A stretch of 64,000 nt of DNA from an uncultured bacterium (GTDB lineage Bacteria > Bacillota > Clostridia > TANB77 > CAG-508): contig CAJMRY010000002.1 of the NCBI GenBank assembly GCA_905215935.1, positions 62,001 through 126,000 of the forward strand, read 5' to 3'. Both the position numbers and the translations under genes were made by a program. This document shows positions 45,161 to 54,097 of this stretch, piece after piece. Each line of letters starts with the position of its first letter. Positions within the stretch are counted from its first letter, which is position 1. Under the pieces are notes generated by a model. It was given only the letters and a program-made list of their open reading frames with translations, was not told the origin of the DNA and did not search any database.

Positions 45161-45248
45161 TCTACTAATAATTTTTGTGTACTATGAAAATCTAAATAAA
45201 AAGCAGAAGTGATTTTTATAAATATTTATGAAAAGGAGAAAGTCATAA

Positions 45249-45858
45249 ATGAAAATAATATATGGAACAGGAAATACAGGAAAAATAGAACAAGTAAAAG
45301 AATTTTTAGAATATAAGAAATCTAATATAGAAATAATCTCTTTAAAAGATATTGGATTTAATGAACATATAGAAGAAAATGGAGAGAGTTTTGAAGAAAA
45401 TTCTTTGATAAAAGCTTTTGCAATAAAAGAATATTGTAATAAAAATAATATAAATGAAATTATTATGACAGATGATTCAGGATTATGCATAGATGCACTA
45501 GGCGGAAAACCAGGAATTTACAGTGCAAGATATGCAGGGGAAAATTCATCACAATTGGATAAAATAAATAAAATATTAAACGAAATGAAAAACATTGAAA
45601 ATCCTAATAGAACGGCTAAATTTGTTTGTATATTAACAGTAATTATGCCAAACAATGAAAAAATAATATGTAGAGGAGAAACAATAGGAAGAATAGCAAG
45701 TAAGCCATCAGAACTTGGAAAGTTAACATACGGACCAATATTTATACCAGATGGATTTAATAAAACACTAAATGAATTATCTCCAGAAGAACTTCGGAGA
45801 TACTCATAGAGAAAAAGCTTTAATGCAAATGATTCAAAAGATAAAGGAGAAAAAATAA
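45249..45858 (+). CDS. rdgB: XTP/dITP diphosphatase, interrupted near its end by CGGA
   Basis: 202 residues with one +1 step at 45795. The opening YGTGNTGKIEQVKEFL, the substrate loop DIGFNEHIEENGESFEENSLIKA, TDDSGLCIDALGGKPGIYSARYAG, and YGPIFIPDG are the HAM1/RdgB signature. The enzyme removes dITP and XTP from the nucleotide pool. Without the step the frame ends after three more codons (Arg-Tyr-Ser); with it the protein continues Gly-Asp-Thr-His-Arg-Glu-Lys-Ala-Leu, the usual (S/T)HRxKAL ending. The stop is one base before the next gene's start. Confidence 0.92.
45795..45798 (+). other. CGGN site 11 (CGGA, Gly 183 of RdgB)
   Basis: Follows CTT. The +1 frame gives the conserved C-terminal HRxKAL motif and normal length. 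Confidence 0.88.
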
Positions 45859-45859
45859 T

Positions 45860-47266
45860 ATGATTAGAAATACTGCTAATGATATTTTAGAATTACTAAA
45901 GAATGGAACAGGATTAGAAAAAGAAAGAGTTTTTAACAGCCCAGATAGAGATATTCAAAAGATAATATCAATTATATTAAATGAATGCAGATGTAGTATA
46001 GCTGATAGAAATGGAGTTACAAAAAAAGAAGAAAGTAATATGGATATTGTAAAAATTAGAAATGTTGTAATGACGTTTTTAAGTGATATGCAAGAACTAC
46101 AAGAAGAATTAGTACTATCTGTTTTGACAAAAGATGAAATTATGGGTCCTTTTATAAAATTGAAATTTACTAAAGGTTATGATAAAGATTTTGAAAAATT
46201 TGATATGGAAATTGATGAACCTTTTGAAGATGATTTTAAAACTATATTTGGATGTAATGATGATAATGTAAAAGAAAAGATATTAGATGAAATAATAAAT
46301 CCATATATTAAAAATTTAATACATAATGATCGAACATTATCTGAAAGAGATAAAATTGGAGCATTTTTTGATAGAAATTTTGGCAAAAGAAAAGATAATA
46401 ATGAATTAATTAAAGAATATAAGCAAATTATAAAAGAAATATCTACTATAGGAGAAGATAAGATTGATAATACAGCGAATTATATATTAAAAAATATAAT
46501 GGAAAATAGATATTTTAAAAATGAAATTATAAAAAATGCAATTAAAGATACAGATTTGCAAATATTAGGAAGAAGGTATGTTACTTTTAATAATTTAGTA
46601 AATTCTATGACAAATGACACATATGAAATGTTAATAAAAAAAGAATCGCCTAATAAACAGATAAATGAAATAAAGCAAATATATTATGATATTGTATCAC
46701 AATTAACAATATTATCTACAGATTTTAGAGAACTAACAAAATCGAAAATTGAGTCACAGATTAAACAAATAAATAAAGGTATAAGCAGTAATTTATATGA
46801 AAATAATAAAAGATATGTAAATCCCGAAACAGGTTATAGAAATATTGATACTAGTATAGAAAAAAATAATCATGAAATAAGATTTGTAAAACATGAATAT
46901 ATAGAACAAGCAATGAAAAAATTGACTCTTTCTATAAAAAAATTATTAAAAGATGGAGAAGATTTAGAAGATAGAGAATTTATAAAAGAAGTTACAAGAA
47001 TTAGTTATCGTTTAGTTAGGATAAATCCTTTTATTGATGGAAACATAAGAACAAGTAAAGCAGTGGCCAATATCTTGTTACAAGATAGAGATATGGTTTC
47101 ATATTTCGATAAAGAAGAAACAGATGAATACATAAATACAATTAATAAAGCACATTTACTAATTGCAGAAAATTCTAAGATAGAAAAAGAATATATGAAT
47201 AATTTAGTTACAAATCAAGAAAAGTGTAGAGAGATAGAAGATAAATTTTTGTATATGTGGATGTAG
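45860..47266 (+). CDS. Fic-fold protein with degenerate active site
   Basis: 468 residues, coupled to rdgB by a 1-base gap. The last 120 residues have the Fic core. Its catalytic motif (HxFxxGNGR in active enzymes) here reads INPFIDGNIRTSKAVANILL: the His is replaced by Asn and the second Gly by Ile, while F, GN and the Arg remain. The first 330 residues are helical and unrecognised. AMP transfer would need the missing His, so this is likely a pseudoenzyme or a Fic protein with altered chemistry. It has no in-frame CGG. The family call rests mainly on this motif. Confidence 0.6.
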   Translation: MIRNTANDILELLKNGTGLEKERVFNSPDRDIQKIISIILNECRCSIADRNGVTKKEESNMDIVKIRNVVMTFLSDMQELQEELVLSVLTKDEIMGPFIKLKFTKGYDKDFEKFDMEIDEPFEDDFKTIFGCNDDNVKEKILDEIINPYIKNLIHNDRTLSERDKIGAFFDRNFGKRKDNNELIKEYKQIIKEISTIGEDKIDNTANYILKNIMENRYFKNEIIKNAIKDTDLQILGRRYVTFNNLVNSMTNDTYEMLIKKESPNKQINEIKQIYYDIVSQLTILSTDFRELTKSKIESQIKQINKGISSNLYENNKRYVNPETGYRNIDTSIEKNNHEIRFVKHEYIEQAMKKLTLSIKKLLKDGEDLEDREFIKEVTRISYRLVRINPFIDGNIRTSKAVANILLQDRDMVSYFDKEETDEYINTINKAHLLIAENSKIEKEYMNNLVTNQEKCREIEDKFLYMWM

Positions 47267-47325
47267 TGTTATAGATAAATTTTTCATAGTAGTAACAATT
47301 TTTATTGAATTTAAGTATAAAAGTA

Positions 47326-47365
47326 TTGACAAAATGACATAATACGGTATATACTATGTATATAC
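47326..47365 (+). promoter_or_regulatory. mazEF promoter and probable operator
   Basis: TTGACA (47326-47331), 18-base spacer, TATACT (47350-47355). Two copies of the palindrome GTATATAC (47347-47354 and 47358-47365) overlap the -10 element, 11 bases apart. MazE-type antitoxins repress their own promoter at such paired palindromes, so autoregulation is inferred. Confidence 0.55.
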
Positions 47366-47382
47366 AAAAGGAGATGATAAAT

Positions 47383-47628
47383 ATGACTACGACTATTCAA
47401 AAATGGGGAAATAGCCAAGGAGTAAGAATACCGAAAGCAATATTGGATACTGTTAAATGGAATGAAAATGAGCAAATAATAATATTAGTTGAAAATGATA
47501 AAATTGTTATAGAAAAAGCAAAAGACAAAAAAAGAAAAAATATAAATGAATTATTTGAAAATTATAAAGAAAAATATGAGCCAGTAGAAATTGATTGGGG
47601 GAAACCAGAAGGAGAAGAGATATGGTAA
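47383..47628 (+). CDS. mazE: MazE/AbrB-type antitoxin
   Basis: 81 residues. The N-terminal half TIQKWGNSQGVRIPKAIL is the AbrB/MazE swapped-hairpin DNA-binding domain; the C-terminal half is charged and ends NWGKPEG-like, as needed to wrap around MazF. The start is ATG 47383 behind AAAGGAGATG. Its stop overlaps the mazF start by seven bases, giving translational coupling. Confidence 0.92.
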   Translation: MTTTIQKWGNSQGVRIPKAILDTVKWNENEQIIILVENDKIVIEKAKDKKRKNINELFENYKEKYEPVEIDWGKPEGEEIW

Positions 47629-47951
47629 AACAAGGGACGATTATAAAAATTAATTTTAATCCACAGGCAGGACATGAACAAGCAGGATATAGACCAGCTG
47701 TAGTTATAAGCAATAACACATTTAATCAAAAAACAAATTTAAGTATAGTATGTCCTATTACAAATACAAATAATCAATTTCCATTACATGTATCTTTAGA
47801 TGGTAGAACCAAAACGACAGGCGTAATATTATGTGAGCATATAAAAGCTTTAGATTTAAAAAGTAGAACATTTCAAGAAGTAGAAATATTACCAGATGAT
47901 ATTTTAGAAAAAGTTATAGATATTGTTTATGCTGAGATAGAGCGTATATAA
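47622..47951 (+). CDS. mazF: MazF/PemK-type endoribonuclease toxin
   Basis: 109 residues from ATG 47622. KQGTIIKINFNPQAGHEQAGYRPAVVI carries the conserved G-x-E-x-x-G-x-R-P core of MazF, and VCPITNT and the LCEHIKALDLKSR region complete the fold. It would cut mRNA in a sequence-specific way when MazE is degraded. All expected key residues are present, so the toxin is probably active. Confidence 0.93.
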   Translation: MVKQGTIIKINFNPQAGHEQAGYRPAVVISNNTFNQKTNLSIVCPITNTNNQFPLHVSLDGRTKTTGVILCEHIKALDLKSRTFQEVEILPDDILEKVIDIVYAEIERI

Positions 47952-47983
47952 CATTCTTAAGATTATAATAAAAGCAAATAAAA

Positions 47984-48011
47984 AATAGTGTAAAGAATAC
48001 ACTATTTTTTG
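47984..48011 (+). terminator. Terminator of mazEF
   Basis: AAATAGTGTA / TACACTATTT stem followed by TTTG. Confidence 0.75.
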
Positions 48012-48092
48012 TCTCCTGAATAATCATTTAATATTATTGTATTTTTAATACATATATTAGTAAATAGTTAAATAAACACTTACAGATTTTTA

Positions 48093-48527
48093 TCAAATTT
48101 GCTTAATTGCATTTCTTGCGAGTTCGTCACATCTATTATTAAATTCATTATCACTATGACCTTTTACTTTTATGAATTTTACATCATGAACTTTGGTAAG
48201 ACTATATAATTCCTGCCAAAGTTCTTTATTTTTAACTGGTTCATTTCCTGCTGTTTTCCAACTTTTTTTCACCCAATTATAAATCCAACCTTGATTAAAA
48301 GCATTTACAACATAAGCACTATCACTATATAAATTAACTTTGCAAGGATATTTTAGTAATTTTAAACCTTCAATTACAGCAGTTATTTCCATAATATTAT
48401 TAGTAGTATTTTTACTACATCCTGAAATTTCTTTTGAAGCATTTTTGTACATTAAAATAGTTCCCCAGCCTCCAGGACCAGGATTTCCAGAACATGCACC
48501 ATCTGTATAAATTGTAACTTCTTCCAT
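48093..48527 (-). CDS. rnhA: Ribonuclease HI
   Basis: 144 residues on the minus strand. It degrades RNA in RNA-DNA hybrids. VTIYTDGACSGNPGPGGWG carries the first catalytic Asp, MEITAVIEGLK the Glu, YSDSAYVVN the second Asp and GHSDNEFNNRCDELA the last acidic residue and His. Length is normal. One of two minus-strand genes, transcribed towards mazEF. It contains no CCG on the + strand, so it has no CGG codon to test. Confidence 0.95.
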   Translation of the reverse strand: MEEVTIYTDGACSGNPGPGGWGTILMYKNASKEISGCSKNTTNNIMEITAVIEGLKLLKYPCKVNLYSDSAYVVNAFNQGWIYNWVKKSWKTAGNEPVKNKELWQELYSLTKVHDVKFIKVKGHSDNEFNNRCDELARNAIKQI

Positions 48528-48672
48528 AAATTATTAACTCCTTTCAAAATATGAAAAAAATATAAAATAAAAAATAATTCTATTGGAACTTTTCATAATT
48601 TTGTGATATTATATCAGTAAACTAAAAGCATGTCTAGAGTAAAAACTATTATGTAAGAGAGGTGATTGGATT

Positions 48673-49906
48673 TTGGCAAGAGTTTTAGGTATAATTGCAG
48701 AATATAATCCTTTTCACAATGGACATTTATATCATATGCAAAAATCTATAGAAGAGACTAATAGCGATTATGTTGTAGCAATAATAAGTGGTAATTTTGT
48801 CCAAAGAGGAAATAGCTCTGTTATAAATAAATGGAAAAAAGCAGAAATGGCACTTAAGTCTGGTGTTAATTTGGTAATAGAATTACCAACTATTTATAGT
48901 ATATCAAGTGCAGAAAATTTTGCTTTTGGAGCTATAAAGATATTAAATGAGCTAAAAATTGTTAAATCTGTTTCTTTTGGTACAGAGACAAGTGATATGG
49001 CAGCTTTGAATAATATTGCTAATTTAGTGTTGCAAGAGCCAAAAGAATATCAAACATTTTTACAAGATGAATTAAAAAAAGGTGTATCTTTTCCAAAAGC
49101 AAGGGAGACAGCAGTATTAAATTATTTTAATGATAACAGAAGATATGGAAATATTATGTCCAGTCCTAATAACATATTAGCAATAGAGTATTTGAAATCT
49201 ATAAAAAGATTAAAAAGTTTTATGAAGCCTCATTTAGTAAAAAGAGAAAGAGTTTTTTATAATGATGATGCAGTTGTGGATGATTTCGCAAGTGCCACAG
49301 CAATTAGAAAATTACTTGCAAGAAATCAAACTGGAGATTTAAGCAAAGTTTTGCCTAAAAGTAGTTATGAAATATTAATGGAAGAACTAAAAAAACAAAA
49401 TGTAGTATTAGATATATCTATGTATGAAAAAGAGATGATTTATAATCTTAGAAATATGTCATTAAAACAAATACAAAATATTCCAGATGTATCAGAAGGA
49501 TTAGAAAATGCAATAAAAAATGCGGCAAATTCATGCAATAATTTAGCAGAATTATTAAATATGGTTAAATCTAAAAGATATACTCGGAACAAGATTACAA
49601 AGAATACTTATATGTTCACTTTTAGGAATTAATAAAAAAGACATGGAAAATTCAAAAAGAATTAGACCATATGTAAGAGTTCTGGGAATGGACGAAAAAG
49701 GTAAAAATCTATTATCTAAAATTACTAATGCAAATCCAAAATTAGATATAATAACATCTGTAAAAAAATTTACAGAAAATAATCATAATAGGTTTATTAA
49801 AGAAATGTTAGATATAGATATTAAAGCAACAGATATATATACTCTAGCATATGGAATGAATTCTTTTGCGGGGCTTGATTATACAAATAAGATAGTTATT
49901 GTGTAA
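48673..49906 (+). CDS. tmcAL: tRNA(Met) cytidine acetate ligase, interrupted by one CGGA site
   Basis: 410 residues with one +1 step at 49585. The opening VLGIIAEYNPFHNGHLYH is the YlbM/TmcAL nucleotidyltransferase-like motif with HxGH, and GNFVQRGNSSVINKWKKAE follows. The enzyme activates acetate to acetylate C34 of elongator tRNA-Met, a modification that keeps AUG and AUA apart. The zero frame after the CGG becomes nonsense and stops at 49630; with the step the C-terminus reads Gly-Thr-Arg-Leu-Gln-Arg-Ile-Leu, then SKRIRPYVRVLGM, as in the family. Start TTG 48673 behind AGAGGTGAT. Confidence 0.9.
49585..49588 (+). other. CGGN site 12 (CGGA, Gly 305 of TmcAL)
   Basis: Follows ACT. The +1 frame restores the TRLQRIL motif (TRIQRIL in relatives). 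Confidence 0.9.
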
Positions 49907-49908
49907 CC

Positions 49909-49973
49909 CAGGGAGGAACGGAGCATTTGGGACAAAATTTGAAAAACTGGACAAAGGGACGGTTCTCTTGTCC
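49909..49973. repeat. Copy of the GGGACGG repeat family between tmcAL and coaE
   Basis: Contains GGAACGGAGCATTTGGG (like the repeat at 55729) directly followed by a copy of the GGGACGGTTCTCTTGTCC unit (49948-49973). The rest of the gap to 50104 is AT-rich without a recognised element. Confidence 0.7.
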
Positions 49974-50104
49974 AATTTTTTGAGAAAGTTGAAAGAGCTT
50001 TGTGATGGATGGAAGTTTTGGGAAAATAAAAAATTAAATTTTTCACTTTGATTAAATCGTATACACTAAAAAAGAACAGTTCTTTATGGGGGTGAAAGGA
50101 AAAA

Positions 50105-50716
50105 TTGAAAATTATTGGAGTAACAGGAAATTCTGGAAGTGGTAAGAGTTTCATATGTGAAATTTTATTAAATAAACACAATAATGCAATTATTGTAGAT
50201 GCCGATAAAATTGCAAAAGAAATGTCTAATATTGATACTTTATATTATAAAGAAATTATAAATGTGTTTGGGAAAAATATAGTAAAAGAAAATTTAGAAA
50301 TTGATAGAAAACTACTTGCTAAGATTATATTTAATGATGATGAAAAAAGACAAAAATTAAATTCTATAACTTTTAAATATGTAGTAGATGAAATAAAAAA
50401 TAAGATTAAGTTAAATAATGACAAAAGTATAATACTAATTGATGCTCCATTGCTTTTTGAGAGTGGTTTGGATAAAATATGTGATATTACTATAGGAGTT
50501 GTATCAAATGAAGATATTAAAATTGATAGGATTTGTAAAAGAGACAAATTGAGTATTAAACAGGCAAAAGATAGACTAAAAGTACAAATGAATGATGAAA
50601 TTTTAAAAGAAAAATGTGATTTTATTTTAGATAATAATGGTGATGAATATTTCCTTAATAAACAATTGGAGGAAATAGTTATTGCTTGGGTCAATGAAGA
50701 TGTAAAAAAAGTCTAA
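50105..50716 (+). CDS. coaE: Dephospho-CoA kinase
   Basis: 203 residues. P-loop IIGVTGNSGSGKSFI at residues 3-17, IVDADKIAKEM, and LIDAPLLFESGLDKICD are the CoaE signatures. It performs the last step of coenzyme A synthesis. Start TTG 50105 behind GGGGGTGAAAGG. It carries no in-frame CGG. It follows a repeat element and probably has its own promoter around 50050. Confidence 0.93.
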   Translation: MKIIGVTGNSGSGKSFICEILLNKHNNAIIVDADKIAKEMSNIDTLYYKEIINVFGKNIVKENLEIDRKLLAKIIFNDDEKRQKLNSITFKYVVDEIKNKIKLNNDKSIILIDAPLLFESGLDKICDITIGVVSNEDIKIDRICKRDKLSIKQAKDRLKVQMNDEILKEKCDFILDNNGDEYFLNKQLEEIVIAWVNEDVKKV

Positions 50717-50744
50717 ATATTAATTGAAAATAGGAAGGAAGATA

Positions 50745-51945
50745 ATGATGAAAGAATTATTTGCAGATTTACATGTACATATAGGGAGAAGCGAAAATGG
50801 AAAACCGATAAAAATAACTGCCGCAAGAAGCTTAAATTTTGCTAATATTGCAAGAGAATGCGCAGATAGAAAAGGAATTAGTGTTGTTGGAATTATAGAT
50901 TGTGCATCACCATATGTAATAGAAGATATAGAAAACTTTTTAAAAACTGGTGAGGCATTTGAGATAGAAGATGGAGGAATTATATATAAAGATAAAGTAT
51001 GTATAATTTTGGGAAGTGAGATAGAAACTTCTGAAATTAATGATGAAGGAAAAACAGGAAGTGCACATAATTTATGCTATTTTCCGAAACTAACAGATAT
51101 AAAAGCATTTTCTAATGAAATGAAGACTCATATAAAAAATATGACATTAAGTTCTCAAAGAGCAGATATATCAGCATATGAACTGTTAGATATTGTAGAA
51201 AAATATAATGGAATTTTAGTTCCTGCACATGTATTTACACCACATAAAAGCTTTTATGGAAATTGTACAGATAGAATGTCTAAAATTTTTAAAGAAAAGT
51301 TTGATAAAATACATACAATAGAATTAGGTTTAAGTTCAGATACATTTTTGGCAGATGAGATATCAGAACTTGAAAATAAAACATTTTTAACAAATTCTGA
51401 TGCACATTCTTTACCTAAAATTGCAAGAGAATATAATAAAATTTTAGTAGAGGATATTAGCTTTAAAGAATTATTAATGGCTTTAAAAAATCAAAATGGA
51501 AGAAAAATTTTGTGCAATTATGGATTAGATCCAAAACTTGGAAAATATCATAGAACTTTTTGTGAAGAATGTGGAAAACCAATAGAAGGTATAGCACCAG
51601 TGTTTAAATGTAATGAATGTGAAGGAAAAAATATAACTATGGGAGTTTTCGATAGAATAGAAGTTATTAAAGATAAAGAAGTGACTTCTAGTCCTGAATT
51701 TAGACCTCCATATGTATATCAAATACCATTAACTTTTATGCCAGGCCTTGGTAAAAAAACAATAGAAAAATTGCTAGATAATTTCGAAACAGAGATGAAT
51801 ATTTTGCACAAATTGTCTTATGATGATATTGAAGGTGTGGTTGGTAGTAAAACTGCAAATGTAATAGTAAAATCTAGAGAAGGAAATGTGAACATACAAG
51901 CAGGCCGGTGGTGGTGTTTACGGAAAAGTTACTACAAAAGATTAA
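50745..51945 (+). CDS. PHP-family endonuclease Q-like protein, interrupted near its end by CGGT
   Basis: 399 residues with a +1 step at 51906. A PHP domain opens the protein (LFADLHVHIGRS, IIDCASP, LVPAHVFTPHKSFYG, NSDAHSLPKIAREYN). A four-Cys zinc ribbon follows (FCEECGKPIEGIAPVFKCNECEG), then a helix-hairpin-helix (MPGLGKKTIEKLLDNF). This is the layout of EndoQ/YqxK-like nucleases, which in archaea and some bacteria cut at deaminated bases. With the step the end reads Ala-Gly-Gly-Gly-Gly-Val-Tyr-Gly-Lys-Val, a conserved Gly-rich closing strand; without it the tail is nonsense to 51971. Start ATG 50745 or 50748 behind AGGAAGGA. Confidence 0.85.
51906..51909 (+). other. CGGN site 13 (CGGT, Gly 388)
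   Basis: Follows GGC inside a run of glycine codons. Nearby TAC GGA in the restored frame shows an ordinary C-ending codon before Gly read without any shift. Confidence 0.88.
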
Positions 51946-52173
51946 AATTAGTTCTAAATCTCATTTTATAGAATAGACATTATGTATAAGATTTAAGCAT
52001 TGTGAAGAATGAAATCTTTATAATGCTTAAACATAAAAAATAGCTTAAAAGTTTACTTAAAGTAAATTTTGCAAAAGATAAATCTTTGGCTTCTTTTATA
52101 CCTTAATTTAACTAATAAATTAAAACGTAAATATAGGTAACAAGAAGCTAAAGGTATTTGCAGGAGGAATAAA

Positions 52174-52821
52174 ATGAGAAGAAATAATAGAAAATCAAGT
52201 AGTACATTTAAGAGTATTATTCTTAAGCATATAACAAATAATTTAAGAAGTTATACAATATTAATTATTTTATTTTTAATAGGCATTATTGTTGGTGTCA
52301 TGTTTATAAATAATGCAAACGAATTTCAGCAAGAACAGTTACAAGGTTATATTAATGGTTTTGTAGATTCATTAAAAGGTGATTATCAAATAGATACAGC
52401 TAAATTGCTAAAGTCATCTGTGGTAGATAATGTAAAACTTGCTATTATACTGTGGTTTGTTAGTTCTACAGTAATAGGTGTTTTTGCAGTATATGGAATA
52501 ATTGCATATAGAGGTTTTTGTATAGGATATACAGTAGCTTCAATTGTTGCAACTTTAGGAACTGGAAAGGGAATAATGTTCTTAATAGCTTCATTATTAT
52601 TACAGAATATTGTATTCATACCATGTGTTATTTCATTAGGTGTGAGTGGAATGAACTTGTATAAGTCAATAATGAAAGATAAAAGAAGAGAAAATATAAA
52701 AATGGAGATTTATAGACATACAGTTTTTTCAATTATGATACTTATATTGCTTATTATTTCTGCTTTTATAGAAACGTATATTTCATCACCTTTATTAATG
52801 TATACAGTTAAGTATTTATGA
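52174..52821 (+). CDS. spoIIM: Stage II sporulation protein M
   Basis: 215 residues with five membrane helices. The N-terminal ILIILFLIGIIVGVMF helix followed by NANEFQQEQLQGYINGFVDSL and the VIGVFAVYGIIAYRGFCIGYTVA region match SpoIIM, part of the DMP (SpoIID-M-P) complex that drives engulfment of the forespore. Its presence supports a sporulating host. Start ATG 52174 behind GGAGGAA. It is the gene before xerD, an arrangement I have seen in Firmicutes. Confidence 0.9.
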   Translation: MRRNNRKSSSTFKSIILKHITNNLRSYTILIILFLIGIIVGVMFINNANEFQQEQLQGYINGFVDSLKGDYQIDTAKLLKSSVVDNVKLAIILWFVSSTVIGVFAVYGIIAYRGFCIGYTVASIVATLGTGKGIMFLIASLLLQNIVFIPCVISLGVSGMNLYKSIMKDKRRENIKMEIYRHTVFSIMILILLIISAFIETYISSPLLMYTVKYL

Positions 52822-52865
52822 TTTATTAAAGTTACAAATAACAGTTATTCTATTTAATAAATAAT

Positions 52866-52877
52866 GTTACCGCCTAG
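52866..52877. repeat. Left end of a GTTACCGC element, no partner arm
   Basis: GTTACCGCCTAG matches the left ends at 21040 and 36260, but no complementary right arm or TATGTRCTTTTAAGTA tail follows. Probably a remnant. The rest of the gap to 53053 is AT-rich. Confidence 0.4.
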
Positions 52878-53053
52878 CTAATTGTTTTGTATATATTTTT
52901 TAAAATCAATCTATATATAAATATTTGTAGAATTTTGTTAAAATGTATTTACATTTTTAAATGAATCTGATATAACATATATAGTTTATGTTAATACGGT
53001 CTTACATATGCCATAAATATGTAAAAATCTTAAAAAAGTAGGGGAGCTCTAAA

Positions 53054-53935
53054 ATGGAAAAACAAATAACACTTTTTTTGGAATTTCTTCAAAATGATAA
53101 GAAATTGTCAGATAATACACTTCAATCATACAAAAGAGATATTATGCAATATCAAACTTATGTTAATCAAAATAATATAAATTATTTAAAAGTTGATGAG
53201 AAAAAAATAAAAGAATATTTACAATATTTACAAGAGATTGGAAAAAAATCATCAACAGTATCTAGAAGCTTAGCTTCAATAAGATCTTTTTATCAATTTT
53301 TAGTAAGAACAAAAATTATATCTCAAGATCCAACAGAAAGTATTCAATCACCCAAAATAGAAAAAAGAGTACCAAGTATATTAACATCAAAAGAAATAGA
53401 ATTATTACTAGATCAACCTAAAGATGTAGATTTAAAAGGTACAAGAGATAAAGCAATGCTTGAATTTGCATATGCTACGGGAATGAGAGTTACAGAAATC
53501 ATTTCTTTAAATATAGAAGATGTTAATTTAGAAGAAGGATATGTACTTTGTAAATTTGGATCAAAACAAAGAAATATACCACTTGGTTCATTATCATTAA
53601 AAGCATTAAAAGAATATATAGAAGAATCAAGACCATATTTAATTAGAGATGAAAGCGTAAATGCACTTTTTGTTAATATAAATGGAAAAAGATTAACAAG
53701 ACAAGGCTTTTGGAAAATAGTAAAATACTATAAAGAACAAGCTCATATTACTAAAGAAATTACACCACATGTTTTAAGACATTCTTTTGCTACACATTTA
53801 CTACAAAATGGTGCAGATTTAAAGGCAATACAAACAATGCTTGGACATTCAGATATATCATCAACACAAGTATATATGCAATTCCAAGATGAAGGTATAA
53901 AAAACGTATATAGAAAAGCTCATCCAAGAGCATAA
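53054..53935 (+). CDS. xerD: Site-specific tyrosine recombinase XerD
   Basis: 293 residues. SAM-like N-terminal domain, then the catalytic set: Arg in ATGMRVTEI (near 146), HVLRHSFATHLL with His and Arg (about 240), LGHSDISSTQVY with the second His and the nucleophilic Tyr near residue 275. It resolves chromosome dimers at dif and is a standalone housekeeping form, since no mobile element surrounds it. The gene follows spoIIM, in line with the xerD-near-sporulation-genes order of many Firmicutes. Confidence 0.9.
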   Translation: MEKQITLFLEFLQNDKKLSDNTLQSYKRDIMQYQTYVNQNNINYLKVDEKKIKEYLQYLQEIGKKSSTVSRSLASIRSFYQFLVRTKIISQDPTESIQSPKIEKRVPSILTSKEIELLLDQPKDVDLKGTRDKAMLEFAYATGMRVTEIISLNIEDVNLEEGYVLCKFGSKQRNIPLGSLSLKALKEYIEESRPYLIRDESVNALFVNINGKRLTRQGFWKIVKYYKEQAHITKEITPHVLRHSFATHLLQNGADLKAIQTMLGHSDISSTQVYMQFQDEGIKNVYRKAHPRA

Positions 53936-53938
53936 ATT

Positions 53939-53967
53939 AAAAAAGACCTGTTTTAGGTCTTTTTTGT
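53939..53967 (+). terminator. Terminator of xerD
   Basis: AAAAAAGACCT / AGGTCTTTTTT stem with a short loop. Confidence 0.85.
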
Positions 53968-54097
53968 CATAAAAAAACACTTGACAGTTTACAATAATAC
54001 ATATAAAATATAATTGTGAGTTGAAATATATTCTAAAATAAATTATATATATTTTTATACTGAACATTGAAAATTAAATAGAAAGAGGTGTGAGATT

